From Candidatus Bathyarchaeota archaeon (lineage in GTDB: Archaea > Thermoproteota > Bathyarchaeia > RBG-16-48-13 > JAGMEO01): DNA of 13,250 bases. Location: positions 1-13,250 of the forward strand of contig JAGMEO010000006.1 in NCBI GenBank assembly GCA_023128135.1. Reading direction: 5' to 3'. Of the stretch, positions 7,253 to 12,531 are shown one piece after another; position 1 is the first letter of the stretch, and every line of letters starts with the position of its first letter. The notes beneath the pieces are model-generated. The model was not told where the DNA came from. It saw only the letters and a program-made list of their open reading frames with translations, and did not search any database. The translations under genes were made by a program, and so were the position numbers.

Positions 7253-7310
7253 CATTTATATATTCAATACATGAAAGTACAGAACTGTTCATATCAGTTA
7301 AATTTTTATA
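7253..7310 (+). promoter_or_regulatory. two candidate TATA boxes for the serA-like gene
   Basis: TTTATATATT (about 7255-7264) and TTTTTATAA (about 7303-7311) are the best TATA-like words on the plus strand. They would give leaders of roughly 140 or 90 bases before ATG 7430, unusually long for this window. The first overlaps the left arm of the inverted repeat and the second lies between its arms, so a protein bound to the repeat could affect initiation. Confidence 0.35.
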
Positions 7311-7325
7311 AGGATGTATTGAATA
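7261..7325. repeat. 12-bp perfect inverted repeat with a nested 5-bp inverted repeat
   Basis: TATTCAATACAT (7261-7272) is the exact reverse complement of ATGTATTGAATA (7314-7325). Inside, AACTG (7283-7287) pairs with CAGTT (7295-7299) around a seven-base loop. The two dyads are almost concentric (centres near 7293 and 7291). As RNA this would be a 65-base stem, internal loop and hairpin; as DNA it could be an operator for a dimeric regulator. The outer stem is mostly A-U. Confidence 0.6.
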
Positions 7326-7351
7326 CCCGCTCCATCAAGAACATGAAAGTA
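7269..7351 (+). repeat. 11-bp direct repeat ACATGAAAGTA
   Basis: ACATGAAAGTA occurs exactly at 7269-7279 and again at 7341-7351, 72 bases apart. The first copy is preceded by ATTCAATA (7262-7269), a word that returns at 7370-7377 followed by TGAAA. The words may be regulator half-sites or chance in AT-rich DNA. Confidence 0.5.
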
Positions 7352-7416
7352 TTTACCCCTGTCTTAAGGATTCAATATGAAATTATGCAGATCAGTATAG
7401 GGATTTTCAAATAAAA

Positions 7417-7420
7417 GGTG
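7417..7420 (+). promoter_or_regulatory. Shine-Dalgarno GGTG deciding the serA-like start
   Basis: GGTG lies nine bases before ATG 7430. A GTG at 7418 opens a frame four codons longer, but it falls within this site. Confidence 0.5.
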
Positions 7421-7429
7421 TATAAAATT

Positions 7430-8359
7430 ATGAAACAAAAAACCAAAGTCTTAGTTACAGATCCCATATATGCCGATGGTCTAAGAATCCTAAAAGAAGC
7501 TGGACTTGTAGTTGATTATGAACCTGGAATTTCAGCTGAGCAGCTGAAAGCTATTGTTTCTCGTTATGATGTGTTAATAGTAAGGAGCCGAACAAAGGTC
7601 ACAAAAGACATCTTAAATAATGCCCCTCGTCTCAAAATAATTGGACGAGCAGGATCAGGTCTAGATAATATTGATCAGAAAGAATCAAAGAAAAGAGGAA
7701 TTAAAATCTTAAACACACCTGAAGCACCAACAATAGCAGTAGCTGAACTTACAATCGGATTGATTATCTCTCTTCTACGCCAAATTCCTTATGCTAATAA
7801 ATCTATGAAAAATGGTTCATGGACTAAAAAAGAATGTATAGGCTTTGAACTCAAGGGTAAAATCATTGGAATTATTGGCTTTGGTAAAATAGGAAAAACA
7901 GTGGCAAAAATTGCTAAGAGTATGGGCATGAAAGTTCTTTTTAATGACCTGCAATTCAACATGGTTATGACTGACGGAGCCAATGCGAAAGAGGTTCCAC
8001 TCAAAGAACTTCTTAAAACTTCAGACATCATCACAGTTCACATACCTTTGTCGTCTGAAAACCAGCGCTTCATAAGCGATAAAGAATTCCAATTAATGAA
8101 GCAAGGAGCATACTTCATCAATACATCTAGAGGAGCAATCGTAGACGAGGTTGCACTACAAAAAGCGATTGAAACAGGGAAACTTGCTGGAGTAGCATTG
8201 GATGTCTACGATACTGAGCCCCCTTCAAATCTTTCTTTGATCAATTTACAAAATGTTATATGTACACCACACATAGGTGCAATGACTTATGAGACTCAAA
8301 AAAAGGCGTCATATAATCTAGCTAAAAAAATTGTAAAAACAATTAAAAAGAAACAATAA
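7430..8359 (+). CDS. serA: D-3-phosphoglycerate dehydrogenase-type 2-hydroxyacid dehydrogenase (short, no ACT domain)
   Basis: A 309-residue NAD-dependent D-2-hydroxyacid dehydrogenase. The catalytic domain contains the RAGSGLDNID segment (residues 73-82) typical of phosphoglycerate dehydrogenases, the Rossmann loop is GFGKIG (150-155), and the catalytic triad is R234 in NTSRG, E263 in DTEPP and H281 in TPHIG. It most likely oxidises 3-phosphoglycerate to phosphohydroxypyruvate, the first step of serine synthesis; glyoxylate or hydroxypyruvate reductase is the main alternative, since the superfamily is promiscuous. At this length it has neither the ASB nor the ACT domain of long SerA, so serine feedback through ACT is not possible. 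ATG 7430 is preferred over GTG 7418. The gene stands alone between a repeat-rich upstream region and the rpl15e promoter; no other serine gene is in view. Confidence 0.85.
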   Translation: MKQKTKVLVTDPIYADGLRILKEAGLVVDYEPGISAEQLKAIVSRYDVLIVRSRTKVTKDILNNAPRLKIIGRAGSGLDNIDQKESKKRGIKILNTPEAPTIAVAELTIGLIISLLRQIPYANKSMKNGSWTKKECIGFELKGKIIGIIGFGKIGKTVAKIAKSMGMKVLFNDLQFNMVMTDGANAKEVPLKELLKTSDIITVHIPLSSENQRFISDKEFQLMKQGAYFINTSRGAIVDEVALQKAIETGKLAGVALDVYDTEPPSNLSLINLQNVICTPHIGAMTYETQKKASYNLAKKIVKTIKKKQ

Positions 8360-8387
8360 GGTTTATCAGTAGTACAAAGAGCCAACC

Positions 8388-8400
8388 TTTATACTTAAAT
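8388..8400 (+). promoter_or_regulatory. TATA-like region of rpl15e
   Basis: TTTATACTTAAAT lies about 40 bases ahead of the rpl15e ATG, downstream of the serA-like stop. The expected start of transcription (near 8418-8423) falls next to the AGGAGG site, so the exact box is uncertain. Confidence 0.35.
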
Positions 8401-8435
8401 CAAGATCCTAAAAGTCTTAGGAGGATAATACACTA

Positions 8436-8963
8436 ATGAATAAACAATTGGCAAATTTAAAACAAAGATATGAAGCGCCCATCAAAGAATTGATGAGGCG
8501 GAGAATAATACAATGGCGCAAGCAACCAGCTATAATCAAGATAGATAAGCCAACAAAGATTGGTCGTGCCCGGACATTAGGATACAAAGCAAAACAAGCC
8601 TTTACAGTTGCTCGGGTACGGGTCAGACGCGGCGGATTACATAAACCTAAGCCTAGTGGAGGAAGAAGACAAAAGCGATCAGGACTTTCTAAACTCTATG
8701 TAGCCAAAAGTAAAAGATTGATATCTGAGGAAAGGGTTGCAAAACGTTTTCCCAACTTAGAAGTCTTAAACTCGTACTGGGTTTACGAAGATGGAGTTTA
8801 CAAATGGTTTGAAGTGATCTTGGTTGATCCACATCATCCCTCAATCAAATCCGATCAAGACATAAATTGGATAATCAAAGGTACAAACAAGAAGAGGGTT
8901 CATAGAGGATTAAGTAGCGCAGGAAAAAAGGCAAGAGGGCTAATAAACAAAAAGAAAGGATGA
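8436..8963 (+). CDS. rpl15e: 50S ribosomal protein L15e
   Basis: The 175-residue, highly basic protein is the archaeal/eukaryotic eL15 of the large subunit. Characteristic blocks are RRRIIQWRKQPAI (residues 21-33), RARTLGYKAKQAF (44-56), VRVRRGG (61-67), the NLEVLNSYWVYEDG stretch (about 107-120) and KWFEVILVDPHHPSI (123-137). It is somewhat shorter at the N-terminus than the roughly 190 residues I expect for archaeal L15e, with a divergent first 16 residues, but AGGAGG at 8419-8424, eleven bases before ATG, supports the start. It opens the exosome/proteasome superoperon. In many archaea the RNase P p30 gene follows directly; here the Pop5 gene comes next, after 94 bases. Confidence 0.96.
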   Translation: MNKQLANLKQRYEAPIKELMRRRIIQWRKQPAIIKIDKPTKIGRARTLGYKAKQAFTVARVRVRRGGLHKPKPSGGRRQKRSGLSKLYVAKSKRLISEERVAKRFPNLEVLNSYWVYEDGVYKWFEVILVDPHHPSIKSDQDINWIIKGTNKKRVHRGLSSAGKKARGLINKKKG

Positions 8964-8988
8964 GAATCAAACCTAGCAATTAATACAC

Positions 8989-9002
8989 CTTTTACTTTCT
9001 TT
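8989..9002 (+). terminator. possible T-rich terminator after rpl15e
   Basis: A pyrimidine-rich stretch with T-runs of four and three lies about 25 bases after the rpl15e stop, before the TATA-like box of rnp2. It may end or attenuate the rpl15e transcript. There is no hairpin. Confidence 0.25.
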
Positions 9003-9023
9003 AATGCTGTAGACGTAATATTA

Positions 9024-9033
9024 CACTTAAATT
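9024..9033 (+). promoter_or_regulatory. TATA-like box of rnp2
   Basis: CACTTAAATT lies 25-34 bases before ATG 9058. If used, the transcript would begin within a few bases of the ATG and be nearly leaderless, which fits the lack of a clear ribosome-binding site directly ahead of it. Confidence 0.35.
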
Positions 9034-9057
9034 CGAGAAGGTTACAGGCGCGAAAAA

Positions 9058-9381
9058 ATGCCAGTTAGACAAAGTAAGCGACGATACATAGCTTTCAAAA
9101 TATTGGAAAACCACATTATTTCTTATAACAAATTGAAATACACGGTATTCAAATCAAAACTTGATGTTTCATATCCTCAAGATTCTAATTTTAGAATTAT
9201 AAATTACGATCCTTCAAGGCGTTTATGCATTGTAAGATGTGGACATCAATTTGTTGAAGTCTGCAAAAAGGTATTAAAGAAAATGGAAATTGATGGTAAA
9301 CCTCTAAGTGTTGAGATTATTATGGTTTCAGGGACGCTTAAATCTCTTCGGAAAAAACTTACGTTAAAAAAACAATCCTAA
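9058..9381 (+). CDS. rnp2: RNase P protein component 2 (Pop5/Rpp14 family)
   Basis: A 107-residue basic protein of the Pop5/Rpp14/Rnp2 family. It shows the N-terminal KRRYIAFKI strand, then YDPSRRLCIVRCGHQFVEV at about residues 50-68, and near the end MVSGTLKSLRKKL (89-101), which corresponds to the family's SGTI..LR.K motif. With Rpp30 it forms the heterotetramer that activates the catalytic domain of the RNase P RNA during tRNA 5' maturation. Its place between rpl15e and psmA agrees with the known superoperon. The gene for its partner Rpp30, usually next to it, is not in this window. The poorly conserved middle (residues 16-45) is consistent with the family. Confidence 0.88.
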   Translation: MPVRQSKRRYIAFKILENHIISYNKLKYTVFKSKLDVSYPQDSNFRIINYDPSRRLCIVRCGHQFVEVCKKVLKKMEIDGKPLSVEIIMVSGTLKSLRKKLTLKKQS

Positions 9382-9400
9382 AAACCAGAATCATGCCACG

Positions 9401-9428
9401 AAACTTTTATTTAACTTGGAAAAAGTTT
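9401..9428 (+). terminator. AT-rich hairpin between rnp2 and psmA
   Basis: AAACTTTT (9401-9408) is the exact reverse complement of AAAAGTTT (9421-9428), with a 12-base loop, and the right arm runs on into TT and AATT. It could end the rnp2 transcript. The stem has only one G-C pair, so it is weak, and it overlaps TATA-like words that may belong to the psmA promoter. Confidence 0.3.
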
Positions 9429-9470
9429 TTAATTCCTTACACACTCATTCAGAAGCAATAATTATATTAA
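9425..9470 (+). promoter_or_regulatory. probable psmA promoter region
   Basis: Two TATA-like words, GTTTTTAATT (9425-9434) and AATTATATTAA (9460-9470), precede psmA. The first gives a leader of about 45 bases that includes the GAGGCG ribosome-binding site at 9485-9490. The second would start transcription near or past that site, so the first is somewhat better. Confidence 0.35.
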
Positions 9471-9499
9471 TTCTCTATCTTTATTGAGGCGAATAAAAA

Positions 9500-10252
9500 A
9501 TGTCTATGTTTGCTGCTCCTGGCGCGTATGATCGTGCGATTACAGTATTTTCTCCTGACGGAAGACTTTTTCAAGTTGAATATGCACTTGAAACGGTAAA
9601 GAGAGGGTCAACTGTTTTAGGTATAGCTACATCTAGTGGAGTTGTTATGTCAGCTGAAGAACGAGCTTCATCTAAGCTTCAAGATCCCAGTTTCTTGTGG
9701 AAAATATTCCAGATAGATGATCATGTTGGAGCTGCTATCGCTGGTTTAAGCTCAGATGCAAGAGTTCTAATAGACCGGGCAAGGGTGTATGCTCAAAGTA
9801 ATAGACTCATGTACGATGAGCCAATCGACATTGAAAGCTTATCCAAGAGCATAGGGGATATCAAACAGGCGTATACGCAGCATGGTGGAGTTCGACCATT
9901 TGGAGTTTCCATAATCTTCGGAGGGGTTGATGATGCTGGGTCAAAAATATTTCAAACAGATCCCAGCGGGGCTTGTTGGGGTTACAGGGCAGTTGCTATA
10001 GGAGCAGGAAGTGAAACAGTAAGGGAGATTTTGGAAAATAAGTATAAAGAAAACTTGACACTTGAACAATCGATATTACTTGCTATTGAGTGTCTATCAA
10101 AGGTAATAGAAGGAAAGTTGGAAGCTCAAAAATTAAGCGTTGTATTAATTCCAGCTGACACTAGAAAGTTTAGGAAAATGCCTGATGAAGAGGTTGCAGA
10201 GTACATCAAGAAAGGTGGTTTTCAAAAAACCGAGCCGGTCGGTAAAAAATAA
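9500..10252 (+). CDS. psmA: proteasome alpha subunit
   Basis: A 250-residue alpha-type subunit that builds the outer seven-membered rings of the 20S proteasome and gates substrate entry. The alpha signature covers residues 10-32, starting YDRAITVFSPDGRLFQVEYA. The N-terminal MSMFAAPGAYDR carries the gating YDR motif. The first strand of the core reads GSTVLGIATSSGVV rather than starting with a catalytic threonine, confirming alpha and not beta. K68 in FLWKIF is in the position expected of the pocket lysine that receives the HbYX tail of the ATPase ring (inference). The C-terminal tail is lysine-rich. GAGGCG precedes the ATG. The stop overlaps the SBDS start by one base, so the two are translationally coupled, as in other archaea. 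No beta subunit or PAN ATPase is in view. Confidence 0.97.
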   Translation: MSMFAAPGAYDRAITVFSPDGRLFQVEYALETVKRGSTVLGIATSSGVVMSAEERASSKLQDPSFLWKIFQIDDHVGAAIAGLSSDARVLIDRARVYAQSNRLMYDEPIDIESLSKSIGDIKQAYTQHGGVRPFGVSIIFGGVDDAGSKIFQTDPSGACWGYRAVAIGAGSETVREILENKYKENLTLEQSILLAIECLSKVIEGKLEAQKLSVVLIPADTRKFRKMPDEEVAEYIKKGGFQKTEPVGKK

Positions 10253-10938
10253 TGGGTGAAAAACACACCACTGCACGTCTTAAGGTAGCGGGAGATCAAT
10301 TCGAAATCTTAGTTCACCCTGATCCGGCTCTTAACTTCAAAGAGGGCAACCTAATTGACATTTCACAAATATTGGTGGTTGATACAGTTTTTAGCGATGT
10401 CAGTAAAGGTCTTCGTGCATCTGAAGATAAATTAAAAAGCGTCTTCCAAACGTTGGACACGAGTAAAATAGCCATAACAATTCTGAAGAAAGGGGAACTT
10501 CAATTAACAATAGAGCAAAGACGGCGTCTGATTGATGAAAAACGCAAACAAATAATCTCAATAATATCAAGAAACTGCGTCGATCCACGCACTGGAGCAC
10601 CACACCCACCGCTTCGTATCAAACAAGCAATGGAGCAAATTCGTGTGATTATTGATCCTTTCAAGGATGCAGAAGAACAGTCTAAAGGAGTAATAGAAGA
10701 CTTAAGGCCAATCTTGCCACTTAAAATGGAACAAGTTAGAACAGCTATTAAAATTCCTCCTGAATATGCAGCTCAATCAATAGGAGTAGTGAAAGACTTT
10801 GGAACAATTAAAAAAGAGGAATGGCAAGCTGACGGCTCATGGGTTGTAATAGTCGAGATGCCTGCTGGAGTCAGAGCTTCATTTCTTGATAAGCTTGGAA
10901 GAATTACAAAGGGCAATGTTCAGAGCAAAATCCTGTAA
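10252..10938 (+). CDS. sdo1: ribosome maturation protein SBDS (Sdo1 homologue)
   Basis: A 228-residue member of the Shwachman-Bodian-Diamond family, which in eukaryotes works with the GTPase EFL1 to release eIF6 from the 60S subunit; in archaea it is thought to act with an EF-2-type factor on 50S maturation. The N-terminal FYSH domain spans about residues 5-90 and includes FEILVHPDPAL, with DVFSDVSKG-like text at 47-53 and KGELQLT at 80-86. The helical middle domain has CVDPRTGAPHPP at about 108-119 and RIKQAM after it. The ferredoxin-like C-terminal domain ends in the last 60 residues. Length is typical. TAATG fuses the psmA stop with this ATG. A T-run 43 bases after the stop suggests the psmA-SBDS unit ends there. 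Confidence 0.96.
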   Translation: MGEKHTTARLKVAGDQFEILVHPDPALNFKEGNLIDISQILVVDTVFSDVSKGLRASEDKLKSVFQTLDTSKIAITILKKGELQLTIEQRRRLIDEKRKQIISIISRNCVDPRTGAPHPPLRIKQAMEQIRVIIDPFKDAEEQSKGVIEDLRPILPLKMEQVRTAIKIPPEYAAQSIGVVKDFGTIKKEEWQADGSWVVIVEMPAGVRASFLDKLGRITKGNVQSKIL

Positions 10939-10980
10939 TTGAGAAAGTGAAAATGTACTATCACCTGTTATAAGTAATCC

Positions 10981-10987
10981 TTTTTTT
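10981..10987 (+). terminator. T-run terminator after SBDS
   Basis: Seven consecutive T, preceded by CC, lie 43 bases beyond the SBDS stop and just ahead of the rrp4 TATA-like boxes. This is the strongest hairpin-free terminator candidate in the window and separates the psmA-SBDS unit from the exosome unit. Confidence 0.45.
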
Positions 10988-10993
10988 AGAACT

Positions 10994-11022
10994 AAATTTA
11001 AATAACCCAATACCATTTAAAC
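10994..11022 (+). promoter_or_regulatory. TATA-like boxes of the exosome operon
   Basis: AAATTTAAAT (10994-11003) and CATTTAAAC (11014-11022) both resemble archaeal TATA boxes. They would give leaders of about 25 or 5 bases before TTG 11053. Only the first leaves GGCGAT (11045-11050), an imperfect ribosome-binding site, in the transcript. Confidence 0.45.
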
Positions 11023-11052
11023 CGAGGAAATCACTATCTTATTTGGCGATAT

Positions 11053-11781
11053 TTGAAAGAAAGAAGGTTTGTGTATTTGCCATTAATTGTTGAGAAAAGG
11101 CAACTTGTTACTCCAGGAGACATTATTGCGGACGGAGAATACAAAGCTGGGGAAAACACCTATGAAAAGGATGGCAAAATCTATGCCTCTCGGATAGGTG
11201 TCATTGGAAGTAAACAACAAACTGTTTATGTGATAGCACTCCAAAGCTTTTATCTGCCAAAAATTGAGGATTTAGTAATAGGCAAAGTTGTCGATGTGAC
11301 ATTCAGTGGATGGATTGTCGATATTAATTCTCCTTATAACGCTATATTATTTGTCTCCGAAGTTTTCGACCGCTCATTTAACGCTCGAAAAGATGAATTG
11401 ACAGACGTCTTCAATGTTGGAGACACACTTCTTGCAGCTATATCAGGTTTTGATAGAACAAGAGATCCAATTCTCACCCTTCGAGGTCAAGGCTTAGGCA
11501 AGATCACACATGGGCACCTCGTCGAGATGACGTCTGCAAAGATTCCGAGACTCATAGGTAAGAAAGGATCGATGATAGATATGGTGAAAAAAGGAACTGG
11601 ATGCCAAATCATTGTGGGTCAAAATGGTCGTATCTTGGTGAGAGGTAAAAAAGTAGAAAACGAGGCTTTAGCAATCAGAATTATTCGTACAATCGAAGTG
11701 GAAGCCCACACTTCTGGCCTCACAAACAGAATAGATGAACTCATTAAAAAGGAGAAGAAGCAGAATGGAAAAAAAGAATAA
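11053..11781 (+). CDS. rrp4: exosome complex RNA-binding protein Rrp4
   Basis: A 242-residue cap subunit of the archaeal exosome. The N-terminal domain includes VTPGDIIADGEY (about residues 19-30) and the KIYASRIGV segment (42-50). An S1 domain follows, with DLVIGKVVDVTFSGWIVDI at about 73-91, then a KH domain with the GxxG loop IGKKGSMID (167-175) and GQNGRILVRGKK. The C-terminal helix is HTSGLTNRIDELI, typical of the family. Rrp4 forms the trimeric cap that feeds RNA into the Rrp41-Rrp42 hexamer. The start is TTG with only a weak upstream GGCGAT, while an in-frame GTG at 11071 has AAGG nearby; the longer form is kept since the promoter spacing allows both. It overlaps rrp41 by 17 bases. Confidence 0.95.
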   Translation: MKERRFVYLPLIVEKRQLVTPGDIIADGEYKAGENTYEKDGKIYASRIGVIGSKQQTVYVIALQSFYLPKIEDLVIGKVVDVTFSGWIVDINSPYNAILFVSEVFDRSFNARKDELTDVFNVGDTLLAAISGFDRTRDPILTLRGQGLGKITHGHLVEMTSAKIPRLIGKKGSMIDMVKKGTGCQIIVGQNGRILVRGKKVENEALAIRIIRTIEVEAHTSGLTNRIDELIKKEKKQNGKKE

Positions 11782-12529
11782 AGATCAAAAATTGATTGAT
11801 AAAAAAGGTTTAAGGGTTGATGGAAGAAAAACTGACGAGCTTCGACCCATAAAATTTGAAATAGGTCTTCTAAATAAGGCCAACGGATCCGCGTACATCG
11901 AACAAGGTAAAAACAAGATCATTGCAGCGGTTTATGGTCCAAGAGAAACCCATCCTAGACATCGCGCTTTGCGAGATAAAGCATTACTCAGATGCCGCTA
12001 TCACATGGCACCTTTCTCTGTTGAAGAGAGAAAACGTCCAGCACCTTCCAGGCGAGAAATCGAACTCTCAAAGGTAATTGGAGACGCCTTAGAGGCAGCT
12101 GTGTTTGTAGAACTATATCCACGAACTTCAATAGACGTTTTCATTGAAGTACTCCAGTCTGATGGGGGATCTAGAGGTGCAAGCATATCAGCAGCGTCTC
12201 TGGCACTTGCAGACGCGGGAATACCATTAAGAGACCTAGTGGCAGCTTGTGCTGCTGGAAAGGTAGATGGGCAAATAGTTCTAGATCTGAATGATATTGA
12301 AGACAAGTTTGGAGAAGCTGACTTGCCAGTCGCACTTATGCCACAATCAGGATCTGTGTCATTACTCCAAATGGATGGAAACCTATCTCAAAAAGAATTT
12401 GAGAAAGCATTCAAACTAGCCTTGGATGGCTGTCATCAAATACATGATTTGCAAAAGAGAGCTCTTAGAGATAAATACTCTGTGAAGAATGAAGTTCTTG
12501 AAGACCTCAAAGGTCAAAAGGAGGGTTGA
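11765..12529 (+). CDS. rrp41: exosome complex exonuclease subunit Rrp41
   Basis: A 254-residue RNase PH-fold protein, the catalytic subunit of the archaeal exosome, which degrades RNA 3' to 5' by phosphorolysis and can add A-rich tails in reverse. Motifs include GLRVDGRKTDELRPI (residues 15-29), RREIELSKVI (96-105) with the RNA-binding arginine pair at 96-97, QSDGGSRGA (131-139) with the phosphate-binding GSR loop, and DIEDKFGEADLPVA (177-190), where D180 and D186 match the catalytic acidic residues. All active-site elements are intact. The frame is open for ten codons upstream to ATG 11735, inside rrp4, but GGAG at 11751-11754, ten bases before ATG 11765, and family alignment favour the shorter start. 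It overlaps the end of rrp4 by 17 bases and is followed by rrp42 two bases after its stop. Confidence 0.97.
   Translation: MEKKNKDQKLIDKKGLRVDGRKTDELRPIKFEIGLLNKANGSAYIEQGKNKIIAAVYGPRETHPRHRALRDKALLRCRYHMAPFSVEERKRPAPSRREIELSKVIGDALEAAVFVELYPRTSIDVFIEVLQSDGGSRGASISAASLALADAGIPLRDLVAACAAGKVDGQIVLDLNDIEDKFGEADLPVALMPQSGSVSLLQMDGNLSQKEFEKAFKLALDGCHQIHDLQKRALRDKYSVKNEVLEDLKGQKEG
12519..12524 (+). promoter_or_regulatory. Shine-Dalgarno AGGAGG of rrp42
   Basis: AGGAGG lies seven bases before ATG 12532, within the last codons of rrp41, and fixes the rrp42 start. With the overlapping rrp4/rrp41 pair it indicates balanced, coupled synthesis of the three exosome subunits. Confidence 0.6.
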
Positions 12530-12531
12530 AA

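Larger units (their letters stand above)
7121..7429. other. divergent intergenic region between the GTPase and serA-like genes
   Basis: About 310 bases with no convincing gene. The left third is very AT-rich and holds the GTPase promoter. The right part holds two possible serA promoters, a nested inverted repeat (7261-7325), an 11-base direct repeat and several ATTCAATA words. A 47-codon frame (ATG 7271 to TAA 7414) crosses it, but its residues show no family signature and it has no ribosome-binding site, so I do not call it a gene. No tRNA fold or C/D-box pattern is evident. Confidence 0.6.

Noticed and set aside
7271..7414. A 47-codon plus-strand frame starting at ATG 7271, part of a longer open frame that runs in from within the GTPase gene.
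   Set aside because: No ribosome-binding site, no recognisable motif, start inside the inverted repeat, and half of the longer frame is antisense to the GTPase. Could be revisited with translation data.
3113..8359. The metabolic block between the two informational clusters considered as a horizontally acquired island or defence locus.
   Set aside because: No integrase, transposase, tRNA or flanking direct repeats; genes are ordinary archaeal families with start signals like their neighbours.
9401..9428. The 8-base inverted repeat considered as part of a mobile-element end or small RNA.
   Set aside because: It is short, nearly all A-T, has no flanking duplication, and no transposase or repeat partner is in the window; at most a weak terminator.
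11735..11764. Ten extra N-terminal codons for Rrp41 from ATG 11735.
   Set aside because: The extension lies within rrp4, has no ribosome-binding site, and family members begin near ATG 11765, which has GGAG upstream.
12001..12306. A 101-codon minus-strand frame opposite rrp41.
   Set aside because: Shadow of a conserved catalytic gene; serine/alanine-rich composition is a by-product of the opposite strand.
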